DNA of 64,000 bases from assembly GCA_040905905.1 (NCBI GenBank), contig JBBDQN010000053.1, forward strand, positions 1-64,000, read 5' to 3'. This document shows positions 37,449 through 45,725 of this stretch, in pieces. The stretch comes from JAICND01 sp040905905 (GTDB taxonomy: Bacteria; Actinomycetota; Acidimicrobiia; Spongiisociales; ZC4RG35). The translations under genes and the position numbers were made by a program. Within the stretch, counting starts at the first letter, position 1. Every line of letters starts with the position of its first letter. Below the pieces are notes generated by a model. The model ran no database searches. It was not told where the DNA came from and worked only from the letters and a program-made list of their open reading frames with translations.

Positions 37449-37976
37449 ATGAAGCGACTTCTCCCCCTTCTCGTACTCTTTGCCGGTTTCCTGGCGTTCG
37501 CCGGCCCCGCCTATGGCTGTAGCTGCATGGCCGCCGACCCCCAGCAAATGCTCGAGTTTGGTCCCACCGCATTCGTGGGCACAATGACCGGGGCCAATTC
37601 CGCCGGCCAGGGCCCGGTAGGAGCCCAACACGTCCTGACCTTCGAGGTCGAGACCGTTCTGGCCGGAGAGGTCCCGGCCCAGGTCGAGATTCTCACCGCT
37701 GACAACAGTGCTGGGTGTGGAATCGACGCCAACATCGGCACCCGGATGGCCGTGTTCGCAACCGACGAAGGTGGTCAGCTCAGTTCAAGTCTTTGCTCGG
37801 TGACCGATGCCGATGCCGCCCTGAATGCCTTAGGTCCGGGTACCCCGCCCTCCCCGGGGGAATCCCCGACGTCGCCGGCGTCCTCCTTTGACTGGCAGGC
37901 GGTCGGACTCGGGGCGGGTGGCCTGGCGGTCCTTGTCGGTGCCTGGCTGCTTGGCCGGCGACGTCGCACCGTTTGA
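37449..37976 (+). CDS. secreted TIMP/NTR-like protein with C-terminal membrane anchor
   Basis: 175 residues. A signal peptide (about 1-23, MKRLLPLLVLFAGFLAFAGP) is followed at once by Cys-Ser-Cys, the start seen in tissue-inhibitor-of-metalloproteinase-like (netrin-fold) domains; further cysteines at about 80 and 117 could form disulfides. A proline/serine-rich stretch (about 125-142) leads to one membrane span (about 147-167) and an arginine tail. So the domain is displayed outside the cell. Bacterial relatives are uncharacterised; protease inhibition is not implied. Confidence 0.65.
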   Translation: MKRLLPLLVLFAGFLAFAGPAYGCSCMAADPQQMLEFGPTAFVGTMTGANSAGQGPVGAQHVLTFEVETVLAGEVPAQVEILTADNSAGCGIDANIGTRMAVFATDEGGQLSSSLCSVTDADAALNALGPGTPPSPGESPTSPASSFDWQAVGLGAGGLAVLVGAWLLGRRRRTV

Positions 37977-37993
37977 CGTTGCCCTTTTCATAC

Positions 37994-38008
37994 TTGTGAC
38001 CGTCACAA
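37994..38008. repeat. 15-bp palindrome between convergent genes
   Basis: TTGTGACCGTCACAA is a perfect palindrome with one central base, in the 52-bp space between the TIMP-like gene and the fused E1 gene. It looks like a CRP-type or other dimer site by symmetry, but lies behind both genes, so a transcript-end hairpin is as likely. Confidence 0.4.
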
Positions 38009-38028
38009 TCAAGAAGGTCTGGAGTCCC

Positions 38029-40110
38029 TCAACCCTTCATGACCTGGCTAATCGCCATCTCCACGCGGGCCGGATTGATAAGGGCGTGGCGTTCGATAGC
38101 AAACTGCGGCCACGGGGTGTCGTAGCCGCCCACCCTGACGATCGGCGCGGTCAATGCGTACATCGCCTTTTCCGCTACCACTGCCGCGATTTCGGCTGTC
38201 ACCCCGCCAGTGGTGTGGGGTTCCTGGACGAGCAGTAGACGCCCGGTTTTCTCGACCGAGGAGAGCACCGTTTCCCGGTCCCAGGGGAAGAGGGTCCGCA
38301 AGTCGATGACTTCGACCTCGGCTCCCGAGCTCGCAGCCGCCTGAAGCGACACCGGCACCATCCCGCCGTAGGTGACCAGGGTCAGCTCGGTTCCGATGGT
38401 TCGCACCCGGGCTCGACCGATGGGAAGGGTGTAATGCTCGACCGGGACGTCCTCACGCCCCGCTCTATAAGGCACTTTGGGCTCGAGGAAGATCACAGGG
38501 TCGTCCCCCTCCATGGCTGCGGCCAACAGACCCTTGGCGTCGATGGCCGAAGAGGGGCATACCACCACCAGACCAGGCGCGTGGACGAAATAGGCCTCCG
38601 GTGAATCACAGTGATGCTCGTGGGCGCCGATCCCAGCGCCGTTGGGGAACCGAACTATCACTGGCATCGTTACCCCGCCGCGGGTGCGGTATCGGAATCG
38701 ACCGAGATGACTGACGATCTGGTCGAAGGCGGGGTAGACGAAGCCGTCGAACTGGATCTCGGCCACCGGGCGGGCACCGGCCACCGCCATCCCAATGGCA
38801 CAGCCCACAATTCCCGACTCGTTGAGGGGGGTGTCGATCACCCGGCTTTCGCCAAATTCCTCCAGGAGGCCCTCGGTGACCCTGAAGACGCCGCCGGATA
38901 ATCCGACATCCTCGCCGAGAACGATGACCCTGGAGTCCCTCTCCATCCCTTGGCGAAGAGCAGCGGTGATGGCTTCGGCCATCGTCCAGAGTTCGGTCGG
39001 CCCTTCGGGCACTTCGTCGGTCCCGGTGACCCACAACTCCTCATCCGAAAAGACCGTCTCCGTTTCACCGTTGGCCCGTTGCATCTCGTGGAGTTGCTCG
39101 ACCACCTGTAGGGGAAGGCGGGCGAACGCGTGCCGAACCGCGTCATCCCGGGTCGGCAGGGGACGCGCCTCGATGTCGGTAATGGCGGACTCGACCTGGT
39201 CGGCCACCTCCATCGCCACCTTCGCCTCGGCCTGTTCGTCCCACTCGCCTCGTTCTTCGAGAAGTCGACGCATTCGCAGGATGGGGTCGCGGGCCCTCCA
39301 GGAATCCTCCTCCTCGGCGCTTCGATAGCGGCGGGCATCGTCGGCCGTGGCGTGGGGCCCATAACGGTATGTGAGGGCTTCGATGAGGGTTGGCCCCAAA
39401 CCTGCCCGGGCGCGTTCCACGGCTTCCCGGGTCACCTCATACATCGCGATTACGTCCATGCCGTCGACCCGTACGCCGGGAAAACCGTAGGCATCGGCCT
39501 TTTGGGCGATGGTCGGTGAGGCCGTCTGTTTCTCGTATGGCACCGAGATCGCGTATAGGTTGTTGGCGCAAATGAAGACCGTGGGCGTTTTCCACACTCC
39601 TGCGAAATTCATGCCCGAGTGGAAGTCATTCTCAGAGGTGGCGCCGTCGCCGAAGTAGACGGCCGTGACCGAGGTTTCGCCCCGCAACTGGGTCACATAG
39701 GAGTAACCGACGGCATGGGGCAGCTGGCTGGCAATCGGCACCGTGACGATTCCGGTGCGATAGCGGTGGAAGTCCCAATCTTTGTTGGGCAATCCCCGCC
39801 AGTAAGCCATCACCACCTCGATTGGCACCCCCCGAGCGAGTTGGACGCCATGCTCTCGATAGGAGGGGAACACGAAGTCATCGCTGGCAAGGGCGAGGGC
39901 CGAGCCGATCTGGACCGCCTCCTGTCCTTCGAGCATTGCATAAGTGCCGACCCGGCCTTGTCGCTGTAACGCCAACATTCGGCGATCGAACTCGCGGGAA
40001 AGAACCATGAGCCGGTACATCTCCCAGGCGAGATCAGCGGATAGGTCAGGGAGCGTCCCAGAAACGGTGCCGTCGGGGGCGAGGATCTGGCGAGTCGGGT
40101 ACAACTCCAC
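38029..40110 (-). CDS. 2-oxoacid dehydrogenase E1, fused alpha and beta subunits
   Basis: 693 residues. The first half (about 1-340) is a thiamine-diphosphate E1-alpha: YREHG, then GDGATSENDFHSGMNFAGVW (ThDP/Mg site) and NNLYAISVP. The second half (about 375-693) is E1-beta: VIVLGEDVG, RVIDTPLNESGIVG, FDGFVYPAFDQI and a C-terminal transketolase domain. In most bacteria these are two genes (pdhAB or bkdAB); here one reading frame. It probably serves branched-chain or pyruvate-type oxidation; the E2 and E3 parts are not in the window. GTG start. Confidence 0.9.
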   Translation of the reverse strand: MELYPTRQILAPDGTVSGTLPDLSADLAWEMYRLMVLSREFDRRMLALQRQGRVGTYAMLEGQEAVQIGSALALASDDFVFPSYREHGVQLARGVPIEVVMAYWRGLPNKDWDFHRYRTGIVTVPIASQLPHAVGYSYVTQLRGETSVTAVYFGDGATSENDFHSGMNFAGVWKTPTVFICANNLYAISVPYEKQTASPTIAQKADAYGFPGVRVDGMDVIAMYEVTREAVERARAGLGPTLIEALTYRYGPHATADDARRYRSAEEEDSWRARDPILRMRRLLEERGEWDEQAEAKVAMEVADQVESAITDIEARPLPTRDDAVRHAFARLPLQVVEQLHEMQRANGETETVFSDEELWVTGTDEVPEGPTELWTMAEAITAALRQGMERDSRVIVLGEDVGLSGGVFRVTEGLLEEFGESRVIDTPLNESGIVGCAIGMAVAGARPVAEIQFDGFVYPAFDQIVSHLGRFRYRTRGGVTMPVIVRFPNGAGIGAHEHHCDSPEAYFVHAPGLVVVCPSSAIDAKGLLAAAMEGDDPVIFLEPKVPYRAGREDVPVEHYTLPIGRARVRTIGTELTLVTYGGMVPVSLQAAASSGAEVEVIDLRTLFPWDRETVLSSVEKTGRLLLVQEPHTTGGVTAEIAAVVAEKAMYALTAPIVRVGGYDTPWPQFAIERHALINPARVEMAISQVMKG

Positions 40111-40195
40111 ATTTCGAGTCTGCCACGGGCCGTTATCTCTTGCACCTACTGGTAAGCGACCTGCTCGGCGTTGAGCGCAAAGAGGTCGTGGCAGT

Positions 40196-40201
40196 TACGC
40201 T
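40196..40201 (+). promoter_or_regulatory. candidate -10 box, leaderless hisC transcript
   Basis: TACGCT ends 6 nt before GTG 40208. Confidence 0.45.
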
Positions 40202-40207
40202 CGGAGA

Positions 40208-41269
40208 GTGCCCGTGATCCGAGCCGGCGTGAGTCAGATTCCGCCGTATGAGGCCGGTCAACCTATCGAGGATGTAGCCCGCAGCCTCGGAGCTGATCCC
40301 GACCAGATCATCAAGTTGGCGTCCAACGAAAGCCCGGTTGAGCCGTTCCCCGAGGTCATTGCGGCCATTGCGGCAGCTGCCCCCCTCATCAACCGGTACC
40401 CGGACAATGGTTGGCACGATCTGGCCGAGGCCCTTGCTCCCGGTCTGAGGGTGGAGACCGACCAGCTCATGTTCGGTGGTGGCAGCTCCGATCTTCTACG
40501 GCTGATAGCCCTGGCGGTGGGAGGCCCGGGCACCTCGGCGGTTTATGCGTGGCCCTCTTTCATCATCTACCGCCTGGCCTCGGTGATAGCCGGAACCGAG
40601 ACAATCGAAGTTCCTCTGCGAGAGCACAGACACGATCCCGAGGCGCTGTTGAACGCTCTGAGAACGGATACGACAGTTGTGTATCTCTGCAATCCCAACA
40701 ACCCGACCGGCACTCACCTGCCCGCCGGGATCGTCACCGACCTTGTTTCCCGAATCCCGGAAAAGGTGTTGGTAGTGATCGACGAGGCCTATCACGAGTA
40801 TGTGACCGCCGCCGACTACCAGACCGCCATGTCTCTAGCCGTGGCTCGCCCCAACGTCGTGGTCACGAGGACGTTCTCCAAGGTCTACGGGCTGGCCGGC
40901 CTCCGGGTGGGATTCGCGGTCGGGCAAAGTCAAACGCTGCTCGACCTTCGTCGCGCCGAGGCACCGTTCACCGTCAATACTTTGGCTCAAGTGGCGGCGC
41001 GTACCGCCCTCGGGTTCCCCAACCGGGTGGAGCAAAGGGCCCGGCTGAATGCCGAGGAACGGATCCGGATGGAGAAGGAGCTGGCGGCCCGTGGAGTCGA
41101 ATATGTGCCCTCACAGACCAATTTCGTGTTTGTCCGATCCGGTGCCTTTCAGCAATTGCTGGCCCGGGGCGTGATCGTCCGGCCGATGGGAGATGATTGG
41201 ATGAGGGTGACGATCGGTACCGCGGATGAGAACGACCGGTTCCTCACGACCCTCGACGATCTTGGTTGA
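40208..41269 (+). CDS. hisC: histidinol-phosphate aminotransferase-like PLP enzyme
   Basis: 353 residues, fold-type I aminotransferase. IIKLASNESPVEPFPEV near the start, NPNNPTGTH in the middle, DEAYHEY (PLP Asp/Tyr) and the PLP lysine in TRTFSKVYGLAGLRVGFAV are HisC features. It converts histidinol-phosphate and 2-oxoglutarate reversibly; some HisC-like proteins act on aromatic amino acids, and no other his biosynthesis gene is nearby, so the assignment could be to an aromatic aminotransferase. GTG start fixed by a TACGCT box 6 nt upstream. Confidence 0.85.
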   Translation: MPVIRAGVSQIPPYEAGQPIEDVARSLGADPDQIIKLASNESPVEPFPEVIAAIAAAAPLINRYPDNGWHDLAEALAPGLRVETDQLMFGGGSSDLLRLIALAVGGPGTSAVYAWPSFIIYRLASVIAGTETIEVPLREHRHDPEALLNALRTDTTVVYLCNPNNPTGTHLPAGIVTDLVSRIPEKVLVVIDEAYHEYVTAADYQTAMSLAVARPNVVVTRTFSKVYGLAGLRVGFAVGQSQTLLDLRRAEAPFTVNTLAQVAARTALGFPNRVEQRARLNAEERIRMEKELAARGVEYVPSQTNFVFVRSGAFQQLLARGVIVRPMGDDWMRVTIGTADENDRFLTTLDDLG

Positions 41270-41273
41270 GAAA

Positions 41274-41333
41274 CCTCCCTTCTTGCGTACATCCTTGGCG
41301 GTTTCCGGTCCAGTTTCTACGCAAGAAGGGAGG
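41274..41333. repeat. palindromic element, TGCGTA-N28-TACGCA type, copy B
   Basis: CCTCCCTTCTTGCGTA (41274-41289) and TACGCAAGAAGGGAGG (41318-41333) form a perfect 16-bp stem with a 28-nt loop that contains CGGTTTCCGG. It fills the space between convergent hisC and the DUF1304 gene. The inner stem, loop length and a loop core are shared with the element at 16123-16178. Confidence 0.75.
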
Positions 41334-41341
41334 GGCATCTG

Positions 41342-41701
41342 TCAATTGGCTAGATAAGCGAGGATCAGAGCAATCATGCCAGGGAGGGCCTGGATTACAA
41401 GGATCGATTTGTCGACGGTGACGGCCCCGAACACACCGGCGATGATCACACAGCTCAGGAAGAAGAGTTGGATTGGCCAGCGGTTGCCTGTCGCAAAGAG
41501 GCTCCAGATGAGGCCGGCGGCCAGAAAGCCGTTGTAGAGGCCCTGATTGGCCGCCAACGTGGCCGTGATCCGGGCTCGTTCGGCATCGAGCCCGAAAGCG
41601 CGCATACCCACCGGTTTGGTCCATAGGAACATTTCGACGACCAGGAAAACGATGTGGAGGAGGGCGACCACAGCAACAGCGACATTGGCGAGGACTTCCA
41701 T
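41342..41701 (-). CDS. DUF1304-family membrane protein
   Basis: 119 residues with four predicted membrane helices and the family-typical start (ANVAVAVVALLHIVFLVVEM), then NQGLYNGFLAAGLIW. Function unknown in the family; often near transport or stress genes. ATG 41701 gives the standard length; upstream codons in frame would overlap the divergent DUF3237 gene. Confidence 0.82.
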   Translation of the reverse strand: MEVLANVAVAVVALLHIVFLVVEMFLWTKPVGMRAFGLDAERARITATLAANQGLYNGFLAAGLIWSLFATGNRWPIQLFFLSCVIIAGVFGAVTVDKSILVIQALPGMIALILAYLAN

Positions 41702-41762
41702 ATAGTTGATCGTATCGCTCACGGGCGACCCCACCTGCCCTGCCCGGTTAGAAAGGACCCCG

Positions 41763-42170
41763 ATGCCGACCCTCGAAGAGTTCTGCCAGATAACCGCCAC
41801 CATGTCTGCGCGCATGCTCGGGAAGATGCCTCAAGGCACGCGGATCGATTTCCCGTTCGAGGGCACCGCCACCAGTCCTCATTGGGAAGGAGAATGGCCC
41901 GTGAAAGGTGTGGACTACGTGACGGTGCGCGGTGATGGCCACATGGATCTCGAAATCCGCGCAACCATCGGGGAAAAGAGAGAAACCGTTGCCTACCGGG
42001 GCACGGGTGTATCGATCGTAAAGAGTCCCACCGAGGCGAAGCCGCAAGAGCTGATCACTTTTCAAACCGGCAACGAAGGCCTTGCCTGGTTGAACACGGC
42101 GGTGGGCATCGGTTGGGGTGGTGGGCAAGCCGGAACGATTGCGGTCACCGTCTACGTCGTGAGGGAGTGA
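41763..42170 (+). CDS. DUF3237-family protein
   Basis: 135 residues; a beta-barrel-like protein with RIDFPFEGTATSPHWEGEWP near the start and GHMDLEIRATI in the middle, the pattern of DUF3237 (COG-type all-beta proteins of unknown role). AAAGGA lies just before ATG 41763. The last base of its stop overlaps the start of the DUF4126 gene (TGATG), so the two are translated together. Confidence 0.75.
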   Translation: MPTLEEFCQITATMSARMLGKMPQGTRIDFPFEGTATSPHWEGEWPVKGVDYVTVRGDGHMDLEIRATIGEKRETVAYRGTGVSIVKSPTEAKPQELITFQTGNEGLAWLNTAVGIGWGGGQAGTIAVTVYVVRE

Positions 42171-42751
42171 TGCTCGAGACACTTGGACTGGTGGCGGGAT
42201 CGGGCTGGGCGTCCGGTCTCAACGTCTACCTGGTCACTCTGATGCTTGGCCTGGGGGGACGGGCCGGGTGGACGGAGGTCCCGGAGGTGTTGCAGCGTCC
42301 AGATGTCCTCATCGTGGCCGGGGTGCTTTATCTCATCGAATTTGCTGCCGACAAGATCCCGTACCTCGACAATGTGTGGGATGCACTCCATACCTTCGTG
42401 CGGCCGTTGGGCGCCGCCGCCCTCGGGTTTGTAATCGCTGGCGAATCGAGTTCCGTCGGTGGCGCCCTCGGGGCCATCGTTTCGGGTTCGCTTGCTTTGA
42501 GCGCCCACTCCGCCAAAGCGACGACCCGGGCTGCGGTGAACACTTCGCCCGAGCCCTTTTCCAACATCTTCCTGTCATTGTTCGAGGACGGGCTGGTGGC
42601 CGGGCTGGTTGCGCTGGCGGTGGTGTATCCAGTGGCGGCCCTCGTTGTCGTGATCATCCTGGCTGTGCTAGCGGTGTGGCTGACCGTGCGCCTGTTGGGC
42701 GCGGTGCGGCGGATGTGGTCGCGGTGGGGCGCCCGTCTCGACCGCGCCTAA
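42170..42751 (+). CDS. DUF4126-family membrane protein
   Basis: 193 residues, about five membrane helices, with GSGWASGLNVYLVTLMLGL at the start, IEFAADKIPYLDNVWDALHTF and a glycine/serine-rich helix AIVSGSLALSAHSAKATTRA, typical of DUF4126. Function unknown. Its stop codon is the first TAA inside a 14-bp tandem repeat. Confidence 0.85.
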   Translation: MLETLGLVAGSGWASGLNVYLVTLMLGLGGRAGWTEVPEVLQRPDVLIVAGVLYLIEFAADKIPYLDNVWDALHTFVRPLGAAALGFVIAGESSSVGGALGAIVSGSLALSAHSAKATTRAAVNTSPEPFSNIFLSLFEDGLVAGLVALAVVYPVAALVVVIILAVLAVWLTVRLLGAVRRMWSRWGARLDRA

Positions 42752-42800
42752 GAATCTGGGCCTAAGAATCTGGGCCTGAGAATCTGGGCCTGAGTATCAG
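42746..42800. repeat. 14-bp tandem repeat, about four units
   Basis: GCCTAAGAATCTGG (42746-42759), the same again (42760-42773), GCCTGAGAATCTGG (42774-42787) and a partial GCCTGAGTATCAG (42788-42800). The array covers the DUF4126 stop codon at one end and the enoyl-CoA hydratase stop codon (42797-42799) at the other. Confidence 0.85.
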
Positions 42801-43576
42801 AAATGGGTGCGGAAGTCGGCTGTCCGCTTCTCGAGAAAGGCTTTCATGCCTTCGATATGGGCGGCAGTCCGACCGAGCCTCCCCTGGACCTCTCGTTCGT
42901 CGGTCAAGGAGCTGGCTACGCCCTGTGCCGCGGCCCGCATGAGGATGTTGCGGTTGATGCCATAGGCCGCGGTTGGCCCCTCCACCAGCTCCGAAGCCCA
43001 TGACAAGGCGTTGCCCACGACATCGACCGCGGGTGCCGTGCGGTGGACCAGGCCGATCTCGATCGCCTCCGTTGCCGCCATCCGCCGGTTGGTGACCGTG
43101 AACTCGATCGCTCGCGAGAGCCCGAGGTGATGGACCAATAACCACGTGGATCCGGTGTCGGGCACCAGGCCCAAACCGATGAATGCCGACAGGAAATAGG
43201 TCTCGGCCGCCATCACCCTCAGATCACAAGCCAGGGCCAGCCCCACTCCGGCGCCGGCTGCTACTCCGTTGATGGCGGCGATCGTGGGAAGGGGCGCCGC
43301 CACCAATGCCTCAACCATCGGATTGAATCTTTCTCCAATCACTCGATGAAGATCGGGACCCCCGCTCTCGTACTCGTCCATTAGGTCGGCTAGATCCGCT
43401 CCAGCACAAAACGCTTTGCCGCGCCCGGTCAGTACTGCTGCCCGCGCTTCACCACCTGCCCGTTTGAGCGAACTCACCAAACCATGGCTCAGATCAACAG
43501 AAACGGCGTTGAATCGATCAGGACGGTCGAGGGTGATGAGTGCCACCTCATCGCGAAGTTCGTATGCAACGCTCAT
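42797..43576 (-). CDS. enoyl-CoA hydratase/isomerase family protein
   Basis: 259 residues of the crotonase fold. The oxyanion segments are GKAFCAGADLADL and AINGVAAGAGVGLALACDLRV. The active-site region reads GLVPDTGSTWLL, with Asp as in PaaG-type isomerases where hydratases have Glu, so this is more likely an isomerase-like member. Substrate unknown. Divergent from the following membrane protein gene. Confidence 0.87.
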   Translation of the reverse strand: MSVAYELRDEVALITLDRPDRFNAVSVDLSHGLVSSLKRAGGEARAAVLTGRGKAFCAGADLADLMDEYESGGPDLHRVIGERFNPMVEALVAAPLPTIAAINGVAAGAGVGLALACDLRVMAAETYFLSAFIGLGLVPDTGSTWLLVHHLGLSRAIEFTVTNRRMAATEAIEIGLVHRTAPAVDVVGNALSWASELVEGPTAAYGINRNILMRAAAQGVASSLTDEREVQGRLGRTAAHIEGMKAFLEKRTADFRTHF

Positions 43577-43630
43577 GAGAGGCAGCCTAAGCCTGCTCCT
43601 TCCGATGAAGGCAGTAGCCTCGTAAACGAG

Positions 43631-44107
43631 ATGTGGATCTTGAGACTTCTACACATTGGGGCCGGGGTCTTCTGGGCCGGTGGGGCCATGCTGATGGGCT
43701 GGTTTGTCGCTCCCGCGGCTCGCCGGCCCGGGCCGGCGGCGGGGCCCTTCATGCAAAACCTTCTGCGAGCGCGGGTGGCGGACTACATGTTTGGGTCCGC
43801 AGTAGTGACGGTTGCGGCCGGGATCTGGCTCCTTTTCGCCACTGGCGGTGTCCGATCAGGGTGGCGGGGATGGGCCCTCAACCTGGGGGCGTTGGCGGGG
43901 ATCATTGCGATCATTATCGGCGGGTCGGTGCAGAGGCCGACCGGAGGCAAACTTCAGCGCCTGGGAGCGGCGGTGATGGCGACCGGGACGCCCACCCCAG
44001 AGCAGGCGGCCGAATTGGGCCAACTCCAATCGAGGCTTGCTCGCGCCGCCTCAACCACAGCGTTGTTGGTGGCAGCAGCTGTCGTGGGTATGGCTCTCGG
44101 CGGCTGA
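43631..44107 (+). CDS. small integral membrane protein (CopD/DUF2269-like)
   Basis: 158 residues, four membrane helices, beginning MWILRLLHIGAGVFWAGGAM; the His in the first helix and the HIGAGVFWAG pattern resemble CopD- or DUF2269-type proteins. The soluble segment near 115-135 is charged (TPTPEQAAELGQLQSRLAR). It lies 4 bp before hutH on the same strand and may be cotranscribed. Family assignment is tentative. Confidence 0.6.
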   Translation: MWILRLLHIGAGVFWAGGAMLMGWFVAPAARRPGPAAGPFMQNLLRARVADYMFGSAVVTVAAGIWLLFATGGVRSGWRGWALNLGALAGIIAIIIGGSVQRPTGGKLQRLGAAVMATGTPTPEQAAELGQLQSRLARAASTTALLVAAAVVGMALGG

Positions 44108-44111
44108 CCCG

Positions 44112-45641
44112 ATGCCCGTCGTCATCGATGGTGGCCCGCTGACCATCGACCAGGTGGTGGCCGTCGCCCACCGCAAGTCGGAGGTGGAGTTGGCAGCAGG
44201 GGTGGCGGCGCGGATGGCTCCCGCCCGGGCCGTGGTGGAGCGGGCGCTGGCGAGCGGTGCAGTGGTCTACGGCATCACCACGGGATTCGGTGCGCTGGCC
44301 AGCACCAGGGTGGACGCCGACCAGGCTGCCGAACTACAGGTAAACCTATTGCGAAGCCATGCCGCCGGTGTCGGGCCACCGCTCCATGACGAATTGGTGA
44401 GGGCGATGTTGTTGCTCCGGGCACGCACGCTTTCCCAGGGCCATTCCGGAGTACGGGTGGAAATCGTCGAGCGACTGGTGGAGATGCTCAGTCGCGACCT
44501 GCTCCCGGTGGTGCCGTCACAGGGTTCGGTGGGAGCATCGGGAGACCTGGCACCTTTTGCTCACCTCGCCCTCCCGGTGATCGGCGAAGGCCAGCTCAAG
44601 GTGGAGGGCCGGGTTCGAGATGCTGCCGCGGCTTTGAAAACCGCTGGCTTGGCGCCGATCAAGCTTGTGGCCAAAGAGGGCCTCTCCCTCCTCAACGGGA
44701 CCGAGGGTATGTTGGCCATGGGTGTCCTTGGCGTCAGCCGGGCCCGACGTTTGGCGAGGGCGGCTGATGCCGCCTGTGCCCTGTCGGTGGAAGCGTTGCT
44801 GGGATCGGCCCGACCCTTCCTGCCCCAGGTCCATGTTTTGCGCCCCCACCCTGGCCAGGGTGTGTCGGCGGCCCGAATTCTGCGATTGCTCCGTGACTCC
44901 GAAATCGGAGCAAGTCACGCCGCCGACTTTGTTCATGCTGTGCAGGACGCCTACAGCCTGCGTTGTGCACCTCAGGTCCACGGTGCCGTCGGCGACACCC
45001 TTGATCACGCCCAGCAAGTCCTCGACAGGGAACTCGGATCCGTGGTCGACAACCCCCTGGTTTTTCCGGAAACAGGCGACGTCATCTCCGCGGGCAACTT
45101 CCATGGTCAGCCGCTGGCTTTCGTGCTCGACTTCATGGCGATCGCCATGACCGAGCTCGGGTCGATATCTGAGCGCCGGACCGACCGGATGCTCGATCCC
45201 CAACACTCCTCGGGTCTTCCGGCCTTTCTGGCAACTCAGCCCGGCCTCAGCTCCGGCTACATGATCTCCCAGTACACCGCCGCCGCTCTGGTGGCGGAGA
45301 ACCGCGTGTTGTCACATCCTGCCTCGGTGGAATCGATCCCCACTTCCGGCTCGCAGGAGGACCACGTCTCGATGGGCTGGGGGGCTGGGAGAAAGCTCGA
45401 CCAGGTCTTCGACAACACCGCGCGGGTCATAGCGGTCGAGTTGTTGTGTGGTGTGCAAGGAGTCGAACAGCGGCGTCCCCGTCGTCCCGGCCAGGGCACC
45501 CGTCGCATCTGCGACGCCATTCGTGGCGTTATTCCGCCCCTTGACTCAGACCGCTCCGTAGGGCCAGAAATCGAAACGGTTGCTGCAATGATCGAGAACG
45601 GTGACATCGACGAGGCCGCGGATTGGCTGCCAAACGGCTGA
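44112..45641 (+). CDS. hutH: histidine ammonia-lyase
   Basis: 509 residues, normal length. It converts histidine to urocanate and ammonia. The self-made MIO cofactor derives from Ala142-Ser143-Gly144 (SVGASGDLAP), the same numbering as in Pseudomonas HutH; the active-site tyrosine lies in VVYGITTGFG near 54. Second-half motifs include NPLVF and SGSQEDHVSM. First enzyme of the histidine-utilisation cluster; hutU and hutI follow after one unknown gene. Confidence 0.95.
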   Translation: MPVVIDGGPLTIDQVVAVAHRKSEVELAAGVAARMAPARAVVERALASGAVVYGITTGFGALASTRVDADQAAELQVNLLRSHAAGVGPPLHDELVRAMLLLRARTLSQGHSGVRVEIVERLVEMLSRDLLPVVPSQGSVGASGDLAPFAHLALPVIGEGQLKVEGRVRDAAAALKTAGLAPIKLVAKEGLSLLNGTEGMLAMGVLGVSRARRLARAADAACALSVEALLGSARPFLPQVHVLRPHPGQGVSAARILRLLRDSEIGASHAADFVHAVQDAYSLRCAPQVHGAVGDTLDHAQQVLDRELGSVVDNPLVFPETGDVISAGNFHGQPLAFVLDFMAIAMTELGSISERRTDRMLDPQHSSGLPAFLATQPGLSSGYMISQYTAAALVAENRVLSHPASVESIPTSGSQEDHVSMGWGAGRKLDQVFDNTARVIAVELLCGVQGVEQRRPRRPGQGTRRICDAIRGVIPPLDSDRSVGPEIETVAAMIENGDIDEAADWLPNG

Positions 45642-45725
45642 AGGTTTCCGGCAGCCGCTCCGATAGAGATAGGTACCACCCAACAGGGACTTGGTGGGGG
45701 AACAGTTCGCCATGCCGGAGGAGTG

